A DNA stretch of 64,000 nt, taken from contig CM073893.1 in NCBI GenBank assembly GCA_037176705.1, positions 15,872,074 through 15,936,073 of the forward strand, written 5' to 3'. The DNA is from Molossus alvarezi. Lineage: Eukaryota; Chordata; Mammalia; Chiroptera; Molossidae. Each line of letters begins with the position of its first letter. The stretch's first letter is position 1. The position numbers and the translations under genes were made by a program. The notes under the pieces were generated by a model. It saw only the letters and a list, made by a program, of their open reading frames with translations, did no database searches and had not been told where the DNA came from. This document shows, one piece after another, positions 46,227 to 57,396 of the stretch.

Positions 46227-47630
46227 CTAGACCACCTTCTTATACCATACACAAGAATAAACTCAAAATGGATTAAAGACTTAAATGTTAGGTGTGCTCT
46301 CCCTTTCAGGAGCATGCCCCCATCTTTCCTCTCCCCCTCCCCCATTTCTACCTCCACAAAAGACTTATATATTAGACTCAAAACCATGAAAATTCTAGAA
46401 GAAAACATAGGTAGCAAAATCTTGGACATTTCTCCTAGCAATATATTTTCTGATATACTGCCTCAAGCAAGGGAGACAAAAGAAACAAAGAAATAAATGG
46501 GACTACATCAAACTAAAGAGGTTTTGCACAGGAAGGAAACCATCAACAAAATGAAAAGACAATGGGAGAACATATTTTCCAGTGATACATCTGATAAGGC
46601 ATTAATACCCAATATTTATAAAGAACTTATAAAAATCAACACCAAAACAAAACAAAACAAAACCAATCCAGTTAAAAAATGGGCAAAGGACCTGAATAGA
46701 CATGTCTCCAAAGAAGACATGCAGATGGCCAATAGACATGAAAAGATGCTTAACATCACCAAAATCAGAGAAATGCAAATTCAAACCACAATGAGGTACC
46801 ACCTCACACCTTTCAGAATGGCCGTCCTCAATAAGTCAACAAACAACAAATGTTGGCAAAGATGTGGAGAAATGGAAATCCTCATGCACAGTTGGGAATG
46901 CAGATTGGTGCAGCCATTGTGGAAAGCAGTTCCATATTTAATTGGAACTGCTTTATGACCCAGTGATTCCACTTCTGGGAATATATCTGAAGAAACCCAT
47001 AACACTAATTCAAAAAAATATATGTACCCTTATGTTTATTGCAGTGTTATTTATAATAGCCAATATTTGGAAGCAGCCCAAGTGTCTATCAGCAGATTAT
47101 TAGATTAAAAAAGAGAGAGAGAGAGTGCTGAGTACAATGGAATACTACTCAGCTGTGAAAAAGAAGGAAATCTTACTCTTTGCAACAGCATGGATGGACC
47201 TGGAGACCATTATGCTAAGTGAAATAAGCCAGGCAGAGAAAAAGAAGTACCATATCACTTCACTTATACATGGAATCTAATGAACAAAATAAAGTAACAA
47301 AATACAAACAGACTAATAGAGAACAGACTGGCAGCTGTCGGTGGGGGTTGGGGAGATATCAAGCTGGGTGAAAAAGGTGAAAGGATTAAGCAAAAACAAA
47401 ACAAAACACCCAAACAACTCATAGGCACAGACAACAGCATGATGAATCCCAGAGAGAAAGGGAGGGCGCGTGGAAGTAGAAGAAGGTAAAGGGGGGATAG
47501 ATGATGCTGGAAGGAGACTTGACTTGAGGTGGTGAACACACACTACAATATACAGATGATGTATTATAGAATTCTACACCTGAAACCTATATAATTTTAT
47601 TAAGCAATGTTACCACAATAAATGCAGCAA
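46227..47630 (+). mobile_element. Old L1 (plus), right half
   Basis: Continuation of the element interrupted at 41,160. The ORF2 C-terminal part is open at 46,497-46,958 (W-E-N-I-F-S-S-D-T-S-D-K). The 3' UTR (GGAGACTTGACTTGAGGTGGTGAAC near 47,513) and an A-rich end around 47,620 follow. An extra pyrimidine-rich segment (46,291-46,361) is embedded near the left edge. Confidence 0.88.
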
Positions 47631-47824
47631 AAAAATAATTCCCAAGAACAGTTTGGAATCATTCCTGGCCGTATAGCAGTCAAGCATGGGTTTCTGCTTC
47701 TTGCAAACACTCTGGGATTTGCCTGGCATCCTTTAACACATTTCTTTATAGATTCAACTAGGGGACTCATTTCTATTGTCTATAGCAAGAACTACTTCTA
47801 CCCAAGTGGTGATGAGGAAGTGTA

Positions 47825-48000
47825 ATAATTAAGGGCAGTCTTTGGATTTAGACAGACCTGGGTCTGAAACTTGACCTAGCTATTAGCTAGTGGTACGCTG
47901 TTAGACAGTTTACTTACTCTCACCAACTCTCAGTTCTCACATGGATAAATAAAATAAAATAAAACCTATCACATTGGGTTGTTCAGAAGATGGAAAAAAA
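47825..48000 (+). mobile_element. MIR (tRNA-derived ancient SINE), left part
   Basis: GGATTTAGACAGACCTGGGT ... AGCTAGTGGTACG ... AGTTTACTTACTCTC parallels the MIR core as I know it. It is interrupted by a Ves and an L1. 49,300-49,400 (TTAGCACAATGCTTGGCAT ... CAGTAAATGAA) looks like its 3' part. Confidence 0.75.
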
Positions 48001-48006
48001 AAATTT

Positions 48007-48257
48007 GGGCCCTGGCCAGTTTGGTTCAGCAGTTAGAGCGTTGGCCTGTGGTCCAGAGAGACCTGGGTTCGGTTCCTGCTAAGGGTGCATACCTCGGTTG
48101 CAGTTTGTCCCTGGCCCTGGTTGGTCATGTGGGTGGCAGCCACTCGATGTGTCCCTTTCATGTCGATGATTCTCTCACTGTTTCTCTCTTCCTTTCTCTC
48201 TCTTCCATCTGAACAAAAAATGAAAAAATGTCCTCGGGTGAGGATAAAAAAAAAAAA
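48007..48257 (+). mobile_element. Ves SINE
   Basis: GGCCCTGGCCAGTTTGGTTCAG head, body and TCCTCGGGTGAGGATAAAA tail followed by an A-run. It is inserted in the MIR. Confidence 0.93.
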
Positions 48258-48270
48258 AGAAAATATTTGG

Positions 48271-49335
48271 TGACATTGAGCATTTTTCTTGTGCCTACTG
48301 TCCATCTATATGTCCTCTTTGGACAAGTGCCTATTCAAGTCCTCTGCCTATTTTAATTGGATTGTTTGTTTTCCTGGTGTTGAGGTTCATGAGTTCTTTG
48401 TATATTTTGGAAACTAGATCCTCATCAGATGTATCATTGATGAATATGTTTTCCCATACTGTAGATTCCCTTTTCATTTTGTTGATGGTTTATTTCGCTG
48501 TGCAGACGCTTTTTAGTTAGTAGTGGGTATTACTGCACACCTGCCATAATGATTACCGTCAATAAATCAACAAACAACAAGTGTTGGTTAGGATGTGGGG
48601 AAAAGGGGATTCTAGTACATTGCTGGTGGGTTTGCAGACTGGTATGGCCATTGTGGAATACAGCATGGAGTTTCCTCAAAAAATTAAAAATGGATCTATC
48701 TACCATTTGACCCAGCAATCCCACTTCTGGCAATATATCCTAAGAATCCCAAACTACCAATCAGAAAGAATATATGCACTCCTATGTTCATAGCAGTGTT
48801 ATTTATAATAGCTAAGATCTGGAAGCAACCCGTGTGTCCATCAATAGATGAGTGAATAAAAAAGCAGTGGTACATTTATACAATGGAATACTATGCAGCT
48901 GTGAAAAAGAAGGAATTCTTATCCTTTGTGACAGCATGGAAGGAGCTGGAGATTATTATGCTAAGTGAAATAAGCCAGTTAAAGAAAGACAAATATCACA
49001 TGATCTCACTTATAAGTGGAATCTAAAGAACAACATAAACTGATGAACAGAATAGGTCCAGAGGTATGGATGCACAGAACAGACTGACAGATTTCAGTGG
49101 GGGTGGCGGAGAGGGGACAGGAAGAGAGTAACCAAAAAACATGTATACATATATGCATAATCCAACCCATGGACATTTGGGGAAAGCCTGGGGTGGTGGT
49201 GATGGGGGATTGGGTGGTGGGGGGCAGAAAGGGAGAAAATGGGAGACATTTGTAATTCTGTCAACAGTAAAATAAAAATTTAAAACAAAACAAAACAAAA
49301 AAATTATTTAACTTCATACCTCAATTTAAAAAAGT
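48271..49335 (+). mobile_element. 5'-inverted (twin-primed) L1 fragment
   Basis: 48,271 to about 48,530 is ORF2 sequence in minus orientation (TTTGTATATTTTGGAAACTAG near 48,398). From about 48,531 the downstream part of ORF2 and the 3' UTR run in plus orientation to an A-rich end at about 49,300. The two parts are adjacent segments of one L1, the hallmark of twin priming. AGAAAATATTTGG occurs at 48,258-48,270 and 49,336-49,348 as a perfect 13-bp TSD. Confidence 0.85.
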
Positions 49336-49458
49336 AGAAAATATTTGGAGAGAATTTAGCACAATGCTTGGCATTTGATATTCAGTAAATGAAAGGGTAA
49401 TTATTCCAGAGAGGCATCTATATATTTCTCTTTAACCTATTAGATTATTTAAAAGTAT

Positions 49459-49497
49459 TGTGTGTGTGTGTATGTGTGTGTGTGTGTGTGTGTGTTT
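49459..49497. repeat. (GT)n microsatellite
   Basis: About 39 bp of GT repeats with one TATG interruption. Confidence 0.97.
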
Positions 49498-50504
49498 CCT
49501 GTCAAAAAGGTGCAAAATAAAAGGTTGGCAATGGCTGGAGGGAAAAGCTCTTCCTTTGGTCTCCTGGAGAGGCATTTCCCACCTGTCCACCAGGAGACAT
49601 TTGGAATCCTCTGGAAGCCAGCAGGGGGCCAAGCACTGTCTCTCCAGAATGTGCTGGTCTTTCAACACCAGACTTTGACTTTGTCACTGGCTCTAAATGG
49701 CTACTGCTACAGTGAACCTGAAGACAGTGATTTAGATGGAACAGGGAGGAAGAATACAAAAATAGTATCAGTTCTTTTGTCATACATTTTCCGTAGTGTT
49801 TCCATCTCTCATGCTGGTCTCCCACTCCAGTTGGTCCAAACAGCCTCTCTGGATATTTCTGGTCCTGCTGTTTAGAACATGCTGATTTATGGTGCCTTCG
49901 CAGAGACATGTGGCAGGGGAGTGAGCTGCCCAATGCAAGCGGAGACACTTGTGATTCAGCAGAACTGTCTCAACTATGGCGCCATTTTTCTGCTGTCAAA
50001 GGTGATAGGATGTAGGAAGGAATCTCAGACTGTGTAATGAAATGAAAGACAAAATTCCAGACAGGCAGGGTGGTTGTTTTTGAAGACCCTTTATTGGTTA
50101 TAGAAAAATAAAATACATTCCCAAACTGATTGTATTAGCTGGGGAAAAAGTGGAGAAATTCAGGTGACTTGAGGGAACTATGAGACAAGATTTGACTGCG
50201 CAAATGCCTCACTTAGAGTGAAAACACACGTCGGTCGGAGGGCCTGGCTGCCTGCATGCCCGCACACCTCATTCTCATTGCCTCATTCTAATGACCTCTG
50301 GGTTCAACCCCATCCCCCAGCCCTCTACTCCACTCCCTAGTCCAAAATAGAGCAAGATAATATTAATTGTGTTTTAAAATTGTATAACATCCTTTGACCT
50401 ACTTGAAAAGTCACAGATCTGACTTTTATAAACTGTCTGATCTTGTATACATTCTTACTCCTTATTCCTTTCTGTGCCTGATTATCCTTTTTCTTTATCC
50501 TTTT
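49498..50504. other. Unique interval, no gene recognised
   Basis: ORFs up to 148 codons occur on both strands but show no motif or domain and read partly through the GT repeat. I treat them as chance. Confidence 0.4.
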
Positions 50505-50753
50505 TCTTTATCCTCACCCGAGGACATTTTTCCATTTTTTGTTCAGACAGAGTGGGAGGGAGAGAGAGGAACAGAGAGAGAGAGAGAGAGAAACATCGAT
50601 GTGAAAGGGACACATCGAGTGACTGCCACCCGCACGACCGACCAGGGCCGGGGACAAACTGCAACCGAGGTACGCGCCCTTAGCGGGAACCGAACCCGGG
50701 TCTCTCAGGACCGCAGGCCGACGCTCTAACCGCTGAGCCAAACCGGCCAGGGC
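50505..50753 (-). mobile_element. Ves SINE, left arm of inverted pair
   Basis: Tail motif ATCCTCACCCGAGGACATTT at 50,511 and head ending AACCGGCCAGGGC at 50,753. It shares private variants with the right arm (CTGAG in the head, GTCACTCG in the body, a CTGTTCC step in the CT tract, nine GA units). The expected direct TSD is not found around it. Confidence 0.95.
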
Positions 50754-50796
50754 AAGCACAGGTATTTTAAAACTCATCACAAATAAGGACAACTGG
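50754..50796. other. 43-bp spacer between inverted Ves copies, apparently flipped
   Basis: Begins AAGCACAGGTATTTT, the exact reverse complement of AAAATACCTGTGCTT found immediately after the right arm (51,054-51,068). Inverting the spacer would place a perfect 15-bp direct TSD around the right-hand SINE. Confidence 0.85.
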
Positions 50797-51053
50797 GCCC
50801 TGGCCTTGGCTCAGCGGTTAGAGCGTCGGCCTGCGGTCCTGAGAGACCCGGGTTCGGTTCCCGCTAAGGGCGCGTACCTCGGTTGCAGTTTGTCCCCGGC
50901 CCTGGTCGGTCGTGCGGGTGGCAGTCACTCGATGTGTCCCTTTCACATCGATGTTTCTCTCTCTCTCTCTCTCTGTTCCTCTCTCTCCCTCCCACTCTGT
51001 CTGAACAAAAAATGGAAAAATGTCCTCGGGTGAGGATAAAAAAAAAATAAAAT
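50797..51053 (+). mobile_element. Ves SINE, right arm of inverted pair
   Basis: Head GCCCTGGCCTTGGCTCAG (three bases shorter than the left arm), otherwise identical by eye to the reverse complement of 50,511-50,753. Tail TCCTCGGGTGAGGATAAAA with an A-rich end. Confidence 0.95.
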
Positions 51054-51068
51054 AAAATACCTGTGCTT

Positions 51069-52832
51069 TATGCCCTCCATGGGGTACGATGGACATGTAA
51101 ATTTTTTCTCTCCACTTTAAACCAAAGAGGGTGCAGAGTGCTTTAAGGGTGCTGAAGGCACAGGAGTAAACCAAGGCCTCTCAGGAGACTGGGGACCCTA
51201 CCAAGTCATCACACGCTCTGAGCGATGAGGAGCTCTGTGGGAGCTTTCGATTCCTTCATCTTTCTTGACGTTCTTCTTATCCTCTAGTTATTTCCCTTTC
51301 TTCTCTCTTTCTGCTCCAAATATCAAAGTGGTGGGAAGAATTTGGCTCTTGCTGGGGGTGGAGAGAACGCAGAGATGCATTCCTGTTACTTTTTTCACCC
51401 CAAACCAGGAAGGCAAGGAGCCCCCCAGTCCCCTTGCCAGGCCCCCCTTGTTGCAGAGGAAAAAGCTGGTCTCGTCAAACACAAGTATGACAAAGACATT
51501 GCAAATGGGCCTATGTGGCCCCAAGGGCACTGACTGACCATGCTTGGGCCTGAACTTGTGTACAGTTGAGCTTCATAGAACCAGGTCTTACATTTGTTAT
51601 ATCTGGATGCTCCTGACTGCCTTCCAAAGAGTCAAACTCCCAACCAGGCACAGTCCTGCTTCCCTTTCATACAAGCAGGACTTTCTATTGAAAAGGAGAC
51701 TGTATAGTTAGTCTTCTTAATTACCGTAATTAAAGCACAAGAGTAGAATTTTAATAGAATCTGCTTATAACTTCTGAAATGTGAATTTAGTTCCAAACAA
51801 CTATGTTATTCTTATCAGCTTTTTCCCATCAGATTCATTCAGGTATTGTATTGGAGAAGAACAATACTATAAATTTTACTTATAATTAAATATGTGAATA
51901 AGTAAATAAAGTGCACTCATATTTTATTAACAAAATGAACATTAACAACATACACTTTAGTGGATGTTTCTGGTCTAATTATTTGTGTTTTGGGGAAGCT
52001 CAGCTTAAAAGACGTTTCTTCTTGGAGGGACTTTCCCACATTTTGTTCTTAAAAATTTTGCCCCTCTTCAAAACCCAACTCGGTTGTGACTCACTTTCCC
52101 AGGAGTGACTGTCCACTCCTCTTCAAGAAGAGGCGCTCGTGTCCCTCGGCACACACCTCACTCTTCCTTCCAGACATCTGATAGACTCCTCAGGGCAGCG
52201 TTCCCACGAGCAGCGCTCCCTGTTCGGATGCAACTTAACACTCAGCGTATTTCCTCAGAAGAGGACGAAGGAGTGGAGGCACTTCCCACCTGCTACTCTG
52301 GTCCTCGCAGTCTCTCACCTCTGTGCATGTCTTCATATGCAGAATGGTGACAACTGCAGCCTCACACATTGAAGATGAAATGATATCACGGGTACAAGTA
52401 CTCAGCACAGGCCCTGGCACACTGAGTTCTCCATAAATGTCAGCAGTTGGTTTTACTGTTGGTAGTGCTGACCGCATTTTTCAGTGGCTACTTTGAGGCG
52501 GGGTGGTTTCCTCGCTGCACCAAGGGCATAGTGGTAAATGAAGGATGGATATAATCAAGAGTACCTCATAAAAGCAGAGTAACAGCTGGAAAGCTAAAGT
52601 GATTTCAACTGGTAAAATAATGCTGCAAATTCTATATACAATAATGGGTAGGATTCCAGGAGGGCCTGATGTACACTCAAATATACATATAACACATAAA
52701 AATACAGCTTGGTGTCATCATAAACTTGATCTACAGTCTAGATAATCATGTCCCTTATCAAGTGAACACATAATGTGCTGGTGGCCCCTTATAGCGTGCC
52801 TTTTACAGGAGTACTTTGGGTAACCCACTCTT
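51069..52832. other. Mostly unique interval with one MIR relic
   Basis: No gene recognised. 52,315-52,455 (GAAATGATATCACGGGTACAAG ... CAGGCCCTGGCACACTGAG) reads like the 3' half of a plus-strand MIR. The rest is unassigned. Confidence 0.45.
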
Positions 52833-53026
52833 TTTTTATTGATTTTAGAGAGAGGAAGGGGGAAGAGAGACAGTAAGAGAGAGAGAGAGACATCGATTGA
52901 TTGCCTCCCGCACAAGCCCCAAGTGGGGATTGAAATCACAGCCTGGGAATGTGTCCTGACCAGGAACCGAACCCAGCACATTCGGGTGTACAGTACAATG
53001 CTCCAACCAAGTTACCCCAGCCAAGG
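52833..53026 (-). mobile_element. Ves-related SINE, older subfamily
   Basis: TTTTTTATTGATTTTAGAGAG at the left, purine-rich body with GACATCGATTGATTGCC, and a decayed head at the right. Flanks TAACCCACTCTTTT and TAACCTGCTCTTTT are a probable TSD with two changes. Confidence 0.85.
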
Positions 53027-53039
53027 CTAACCTGCTCTT

Positions 53040-56000
53040 TTAAAAGAACTCTTCAAGGAAGATTAAATTAATACTTTATTCTTCTCTTCATTCACTTTCC
53101 TACAGCAAGCAGAAGCCTTGGGAATCATTCTGTGCCCTCAAGAGGTTGGGTCAATCTCTGCTGACCATGATGTTGAGACAGTTTCTTTCACTGGAGATTC
53201 TTGTTTCAGAGTAGGCACTGGATCCAGCATCTCTCCCCACCATGTTCTCCAGCCTGTCCGGTTGCACCAAGCTACTCTGCATTCCTTTTCTCCGGCATCA
53301 CGAACTTTCACAAGTGCTCAGCTCTTCCAGTTCCCCGGCCCCCACCTGTTTCCCAGACTGGTTCTTCCTGTACCATTGCCATTGCCTCACCGTAGGACAA
53401 GTGTCTGTTTAAGGTGTGCTGCTGCGGGTAGACTGAGCCACTAAAAGCTATGGACCTGTTTTTGATCCGTATGCCTCTGCGTTCTAACAGGAAGGTTCGG
53501 GGCAGTGGGATGGACAGCTATGAGGTCTTCCTTGGGCCTGCCTGGGATGCAGTGCCTGTCACACTCAGGACCAGAGTTCTGCTCCCAGATGGCCACCAGC
53601 ATGGACCAGCCCCAGCCCCCGCCCTGATTTCCCTGTATTGCATAGACTTACACTAGTGTGATCCCTGAAAAGGGTGTGGGAGCCCCAGTGAAGGTTAGGA
53701 TCACATTCCCTATGGGAACAGCAGGTGGGTGCTTTGAAAAATAACATTTGATCCCTAGAAACAAAGGAATCTGATAGATCATGGCCTGTAGAGTTGTGGA
53801 CTGAAATTATACAAATACCTGACAAGTGCTCATCATTTGTGCAGGTATTCATTCATTCATCCCTGCAACAAATACGGATGGATCATCTACCAGATATCAG
53901 GCCCCAGAAAACAATATTATGCTCAAAGTTAGAGGCAGCCTCTGCTGCCATGGAGGGTATTCTAGTTAAGGTTCCAGATGACAGCTGTGCATTGTGATTG
54001 ATATCAAAAAGAAAAAAATGCAGAGTGTGAAATGGAGAATAAAAGGAATGGAGGAAAGGGAGTGCACATGTGTGGGGGCAGATGGACGGATATTGGTACG
54101 TGGTCCCGGAAGGCCTTTCAGAGGGGATGGCATTCGAACTGAGACCAAAAGGATACGGACATTTGGGACAAAGAGCAGGGAGAAGAGCATGCTAGGCCGA
54201 GCGGACAGCAGGGCAAAGATGTGTGGGGTTTTCGACAGCCTGCAGGAAGTCTGGTGGGACTGCAGCACAGTGAGAGAGACTGAAGGGCTAGAGGTGGAGG
54301 GGCCAGACCATGCAGGGCTTTGTGGCCTGGGGACAGTCATCGTGTTTTTAGTTCAAAGGCCCCTGCAGGACTTTAAGGGGGATAGTGATATGATCTTATG
54401 CACAGATTCCATCACCTTCTCCTCTTCCTTTGTTTTTTTCTACTGGGCTCTGAACACACCACGGGCTCCCGCAGCATCTGCCTTGAGGGAGGGCTTGCTC
54501 ACCGCATGCTTTCAGGTGGCCTCCAAGCTGTGGATTTGCTGCGAGGAAAAACCGAGCTTTGAGCATTGACGGGTGGCAGTAGCCCTTGAACCCAGCGGGC
54601 GCCAACCCCTCCCTCAACCTTTGCCCTCACACTGCTGGGTCCGCACCCCATTTCCCAGGAACCTGGTGTTTTTCATCTGATTTTACAAATAAGTAAATAC
54701 TGCCCAGTCGGTACATAGGTAGGGTGAAAATACAAAGCAAATGACAGAGTTAGGGACCTGCAGCTCCGGGAAATGGCTGCAGCTCTGAGAGAGGTTTCAG
54801 GGCACCCTGCTCCCGGGGACCCTGCTTGCTGGTTCAGGTTATACATGTGGTTTTGGAAGGACAGAAGGCCAACCCTGAGGGAAATTTTGGAAGTTGATAA
54901 TAGAGATGATTTTCAGTCTTAGGCAAAGAAACAGGTCAAATACCTGAACCCCCAGCCCAACCTGAAAAGACCACAGTTCCAACCTGGAAAACGTGAGAGA
55001 AAGCCAAGAATGGCTCTCAGCATCTCAGCGTGCCTGTGCAAACGTGGACCTAAGCCAGCTGGGTTGAGATGTACTCAGTTTGTGTTTTTACCAAGAGTTT
55101 TGTGGGTGCAAAGTTTAAAAATAGCTGTGTACACAGAGGAAGTCTATGGGGAAATGTGGGTGAATCGTAGGTTGGAAAAAAGTTCTGCGAGCAAGTGCGC
55201 TCGATGTTTAGCCCCAGTTGTTTGTAAAGACAAAAACCAAAGTCAATGGCTGTGGTTCAAGAAATACGGACTTGTTCGGTAATGGCCTGGAGTTTTCTTC
55301 CCTGCACACAACTCTCCTTGTCACCCACCAGGACACCAGCAGCCTGGTCAGGGTCAGGGGCCTCGACTCGGGAATGTGAACCTGGGATTCACGGATGGAA
55401 GACACGGCAGCTGGGTCCACCAAGGCTTTGTGCTGTGAGGACATCCCTCCCGCACTTGCTCACTTAAATCTTCTTGCTCGAGGTACTGCTTTGGACTAAG
55501 GACTGGTTTCTAATCTGCCTGGATAGAGAAGCCTTGTACCTAAACAACTCCATGACTAAGTCTCCTGTGATCTGTCCCGAGTCAGGGACAGCTGACTACT
55601 AGGACATTATGGCAGGGGCAAGGCACTCTCAGTGATAACCAGGCAGGCTTCCTGAAGGAGGTGGCATTTGCACAGGGCTTCAGTGGACAGTAGGATTTTG
55701 ATGAGCAGAGAGTTGGAGGAATAGCTGAGCTTTGGCACATGGGTGGAAAGCAGGTGTGGTTAGTGAAGAGTTAAGAGCCTGGCTGAAGTGTAGACTAGTA
55801 AGTGCTAAGACAGAAAAAGGTGGTCACAGGCAGGTGGTAAAGACCCTGGAGTGTGTTTGGGGAGAGGGCACTCTTGCTTGGTTGGCAAGAGGGAGCCACT
55901 GGAGGGTTTTGAGCTTGAGAGTGTGAAAAGCACTTAAAAAAATCGGCAGTTGTGTGTAAACAGACAGGAGTGGCAGATGTTGGGGCCATGGAGACTGCTT

Positions 56001-56090
56001 GGGAGTATGGTCACAGCCTAGGAAAGTGATAACACACTTCATAAAGACACCTCCTAGTGAGCATGACTCTCAGGCAACGAGCTGAGGGTA
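53040..56090. other. Unique interval with ancient repeat relics
   Basis: No gene recognised. 54,000-54,420 (GGCCAGACCATGCAGGGCTTTGTGGCC) and 55,640-55,960 (GAAGGAGGTGGCATTTG; GAGCCACTGGAGGGTTTTGAG) look like two plus-strand pieces of one ancient mammalian repeat, recalled but not named. The ORF of 191 codons at 53,994 runs through the first and has no domain. Confidence 0.45.
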
Positions 56091-56104
56091 CAAAAATATT
56101 TCTT

Positions 56105-56207
56105 TTTTTTCTTTTTCTTTTGTGGTACGTGCCCCTAGCAGGAACTGAACCCAGGACTCTCTGGTCCTCAGGCTGATGCTCAACCGCTGAGCCAAACTGG
56201 CCAGGGC
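56105..56207 (-). mobile_element. Short SINE: Ves tRNA-like head only
   Basis: T-rich tail, GTGGTACGTGCCCCTAGC and the head ending AACTGGCCAGGGC; no body. TSD CAAAAATATTTCTT (56,091-56,104) and CAAAACTATTTCTT (56,208-56,221), one difference. Confidence 0.9.
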
Positions 56208-56221
56208 CAAAACTATTTCTT

Positions 56222-56833
56222 CATTAAAAAAATAATCAAACTAATTCTGACTCAAAGCCATCATCCTGGGTGTTACTGGGAAATCTCACTGCACTTTGAG
56301 GACCCTCCTCTGAAAATGGACACACAAATCTAGGAGGATTAGGTAGGAGGAGAAAACGGGGAGTGGACCTCTGGCCTCTGGTGGTCTCAGTGCTGACATC
56401 CTGCTATTTAATCGGCCAATGGTGCACAAACATGTCTGTACCATGAGAAACGCTTACCCTGGCAAGTGAAGTGGTATTTGATGCCTTCACTTTACACACA
56501 AGGGAACTGAGGCACAGAAGGTTGCAAACTTTGTCCAAGCTTTCACAGCTGGTACGAAAAGAGCCCGGTGGAAAGAGCCTTGCTCCAATCACTAGTCCGC
56601 AGCACCCGTGTTGCTCCGTGGAAGGGAAAGGAAGGAACAGAAGCACATAAAACCTGGAGAGCACGATGCAGCAGGAGTGGGGGCAGATTTCCTGTGAAGA
56701 TCGAGAACATGCAAAGGTGGCTGAGTTGTCCTAGTTTTATTATCTTTATTTTTTAATTATAAAATTAATCAATGCTTATCAGAGAAAATATATCAAGTGC
56801 AAAAAGAAAAATGCAACAAAAAATACCACGTAT
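56222..56833. other. Unassigned interval with a MIR relic
   Basis: 56,485-56,565 (CACAAGGGAACTGAGGCACAGAAG ... TTTGTCCAAGC) is a minus-strand MIR-type fragment. No gene. Confidence 0.5.
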
Positions 56834-56992
56834 GCCCTGGCCGGGTAGCTCACTTGGTTAGAGTATCGACCTCATATGTCAAGATTGCAGATTGGATGCC
56901 TGGTCAGGGCACATACAAGAAGGAACCAATGAGTGCATGAGTGAGTGGAACAACAAATCTTCTCTCTTTCTAAAATCAATCAATAAAAAAGA
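56834..56992 (+). mobile_element. tRNA-Ile-like SINE (second SINE family)
   Basis: The head GGCCGGGTAGCTCACTTGGTTAGAG parallels the tRNA-Ile 5' half (GGTTAGCTCAGTTGGTTAGAGC, from memory), then a B-box-like region, GTCAGGGCACATACAAGAA, and a body ending TTTCTAAAATCAATCAATAAAAAA. Same family as 9,137. Confidence 0.82.
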
Positions 56993-57069
56993 TATCACCC
57001 ATGATTCTACCAGTGAAGCAAAAGCTATCATACACACATATCACATATATAAATACAATTATATCCTGA

Positions 57070-57130
57070 TTTAAAAAAATCTTTATTGTTGAAAGTATTA
57101 TGAATGTCTCTTCTTTTCCCCCCACTGACC
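57070..57130 (-). mobile_element. Tiny L1/half-L1 3' end
   Basis: Only about 60 bp: AAAAAAATCTTTATTGTTGAAAGTATTATGAATG..., the same 3' UTR end as the half-L1 at 11,758. ATCCTGATTT precedes it (about 57,063) and follows it (about 57,131), giving a TSD. Confidence 0.8.
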
Positions 57131-57135
57131 CCTAC

Positions 57136-57395
57136 ATCCTGATTTTTTAAGCTTAAAGTTATATTTTTTCCCTTTGTCATTAAAAATGTTTTGAAGCACT
57201 TTGTCATGGTGTATAATATGCCATTGCATGGGCTCCTAATTTACTCATTCTTTGTACACGGCTGTTTCCCAAGGGTTTGCTGTCATACATTGTATTGTGA
57301 CAAACACATGCATAGGTCTTTACCTCTGGTTTGGTTAACTTCCTTGAGATAGAGTCCTGGAAATGGAATGACAAGGCATAAACATTTTATTATTA
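57136..57395 (-). mobile_element. Old L1-type ORF2 fragment
   Basis: GAGTCCTGGAAATGGAATGACAAGG near 57,350 and TTTACTCATTCTTTGTACACGG near 57,240 resemble minus-strand ancient L1 ORF2. Decayed, no frame. Confidence 0.55.
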
Positions 57396-57396
57396 T

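Noticed and set aside
50505..51053. Identical short ORFs on opposite strands (rich in Ser/Leu) as a duplicated gene
   Set aside because: They are translations of the two Ves SINE arms.
53994..54569. 191-codon ORF as a novel protein
   Set aside because: It overlaps an ancient dispersed repeat, has no recognisable motif and no homologous frame elsewhere in the window.
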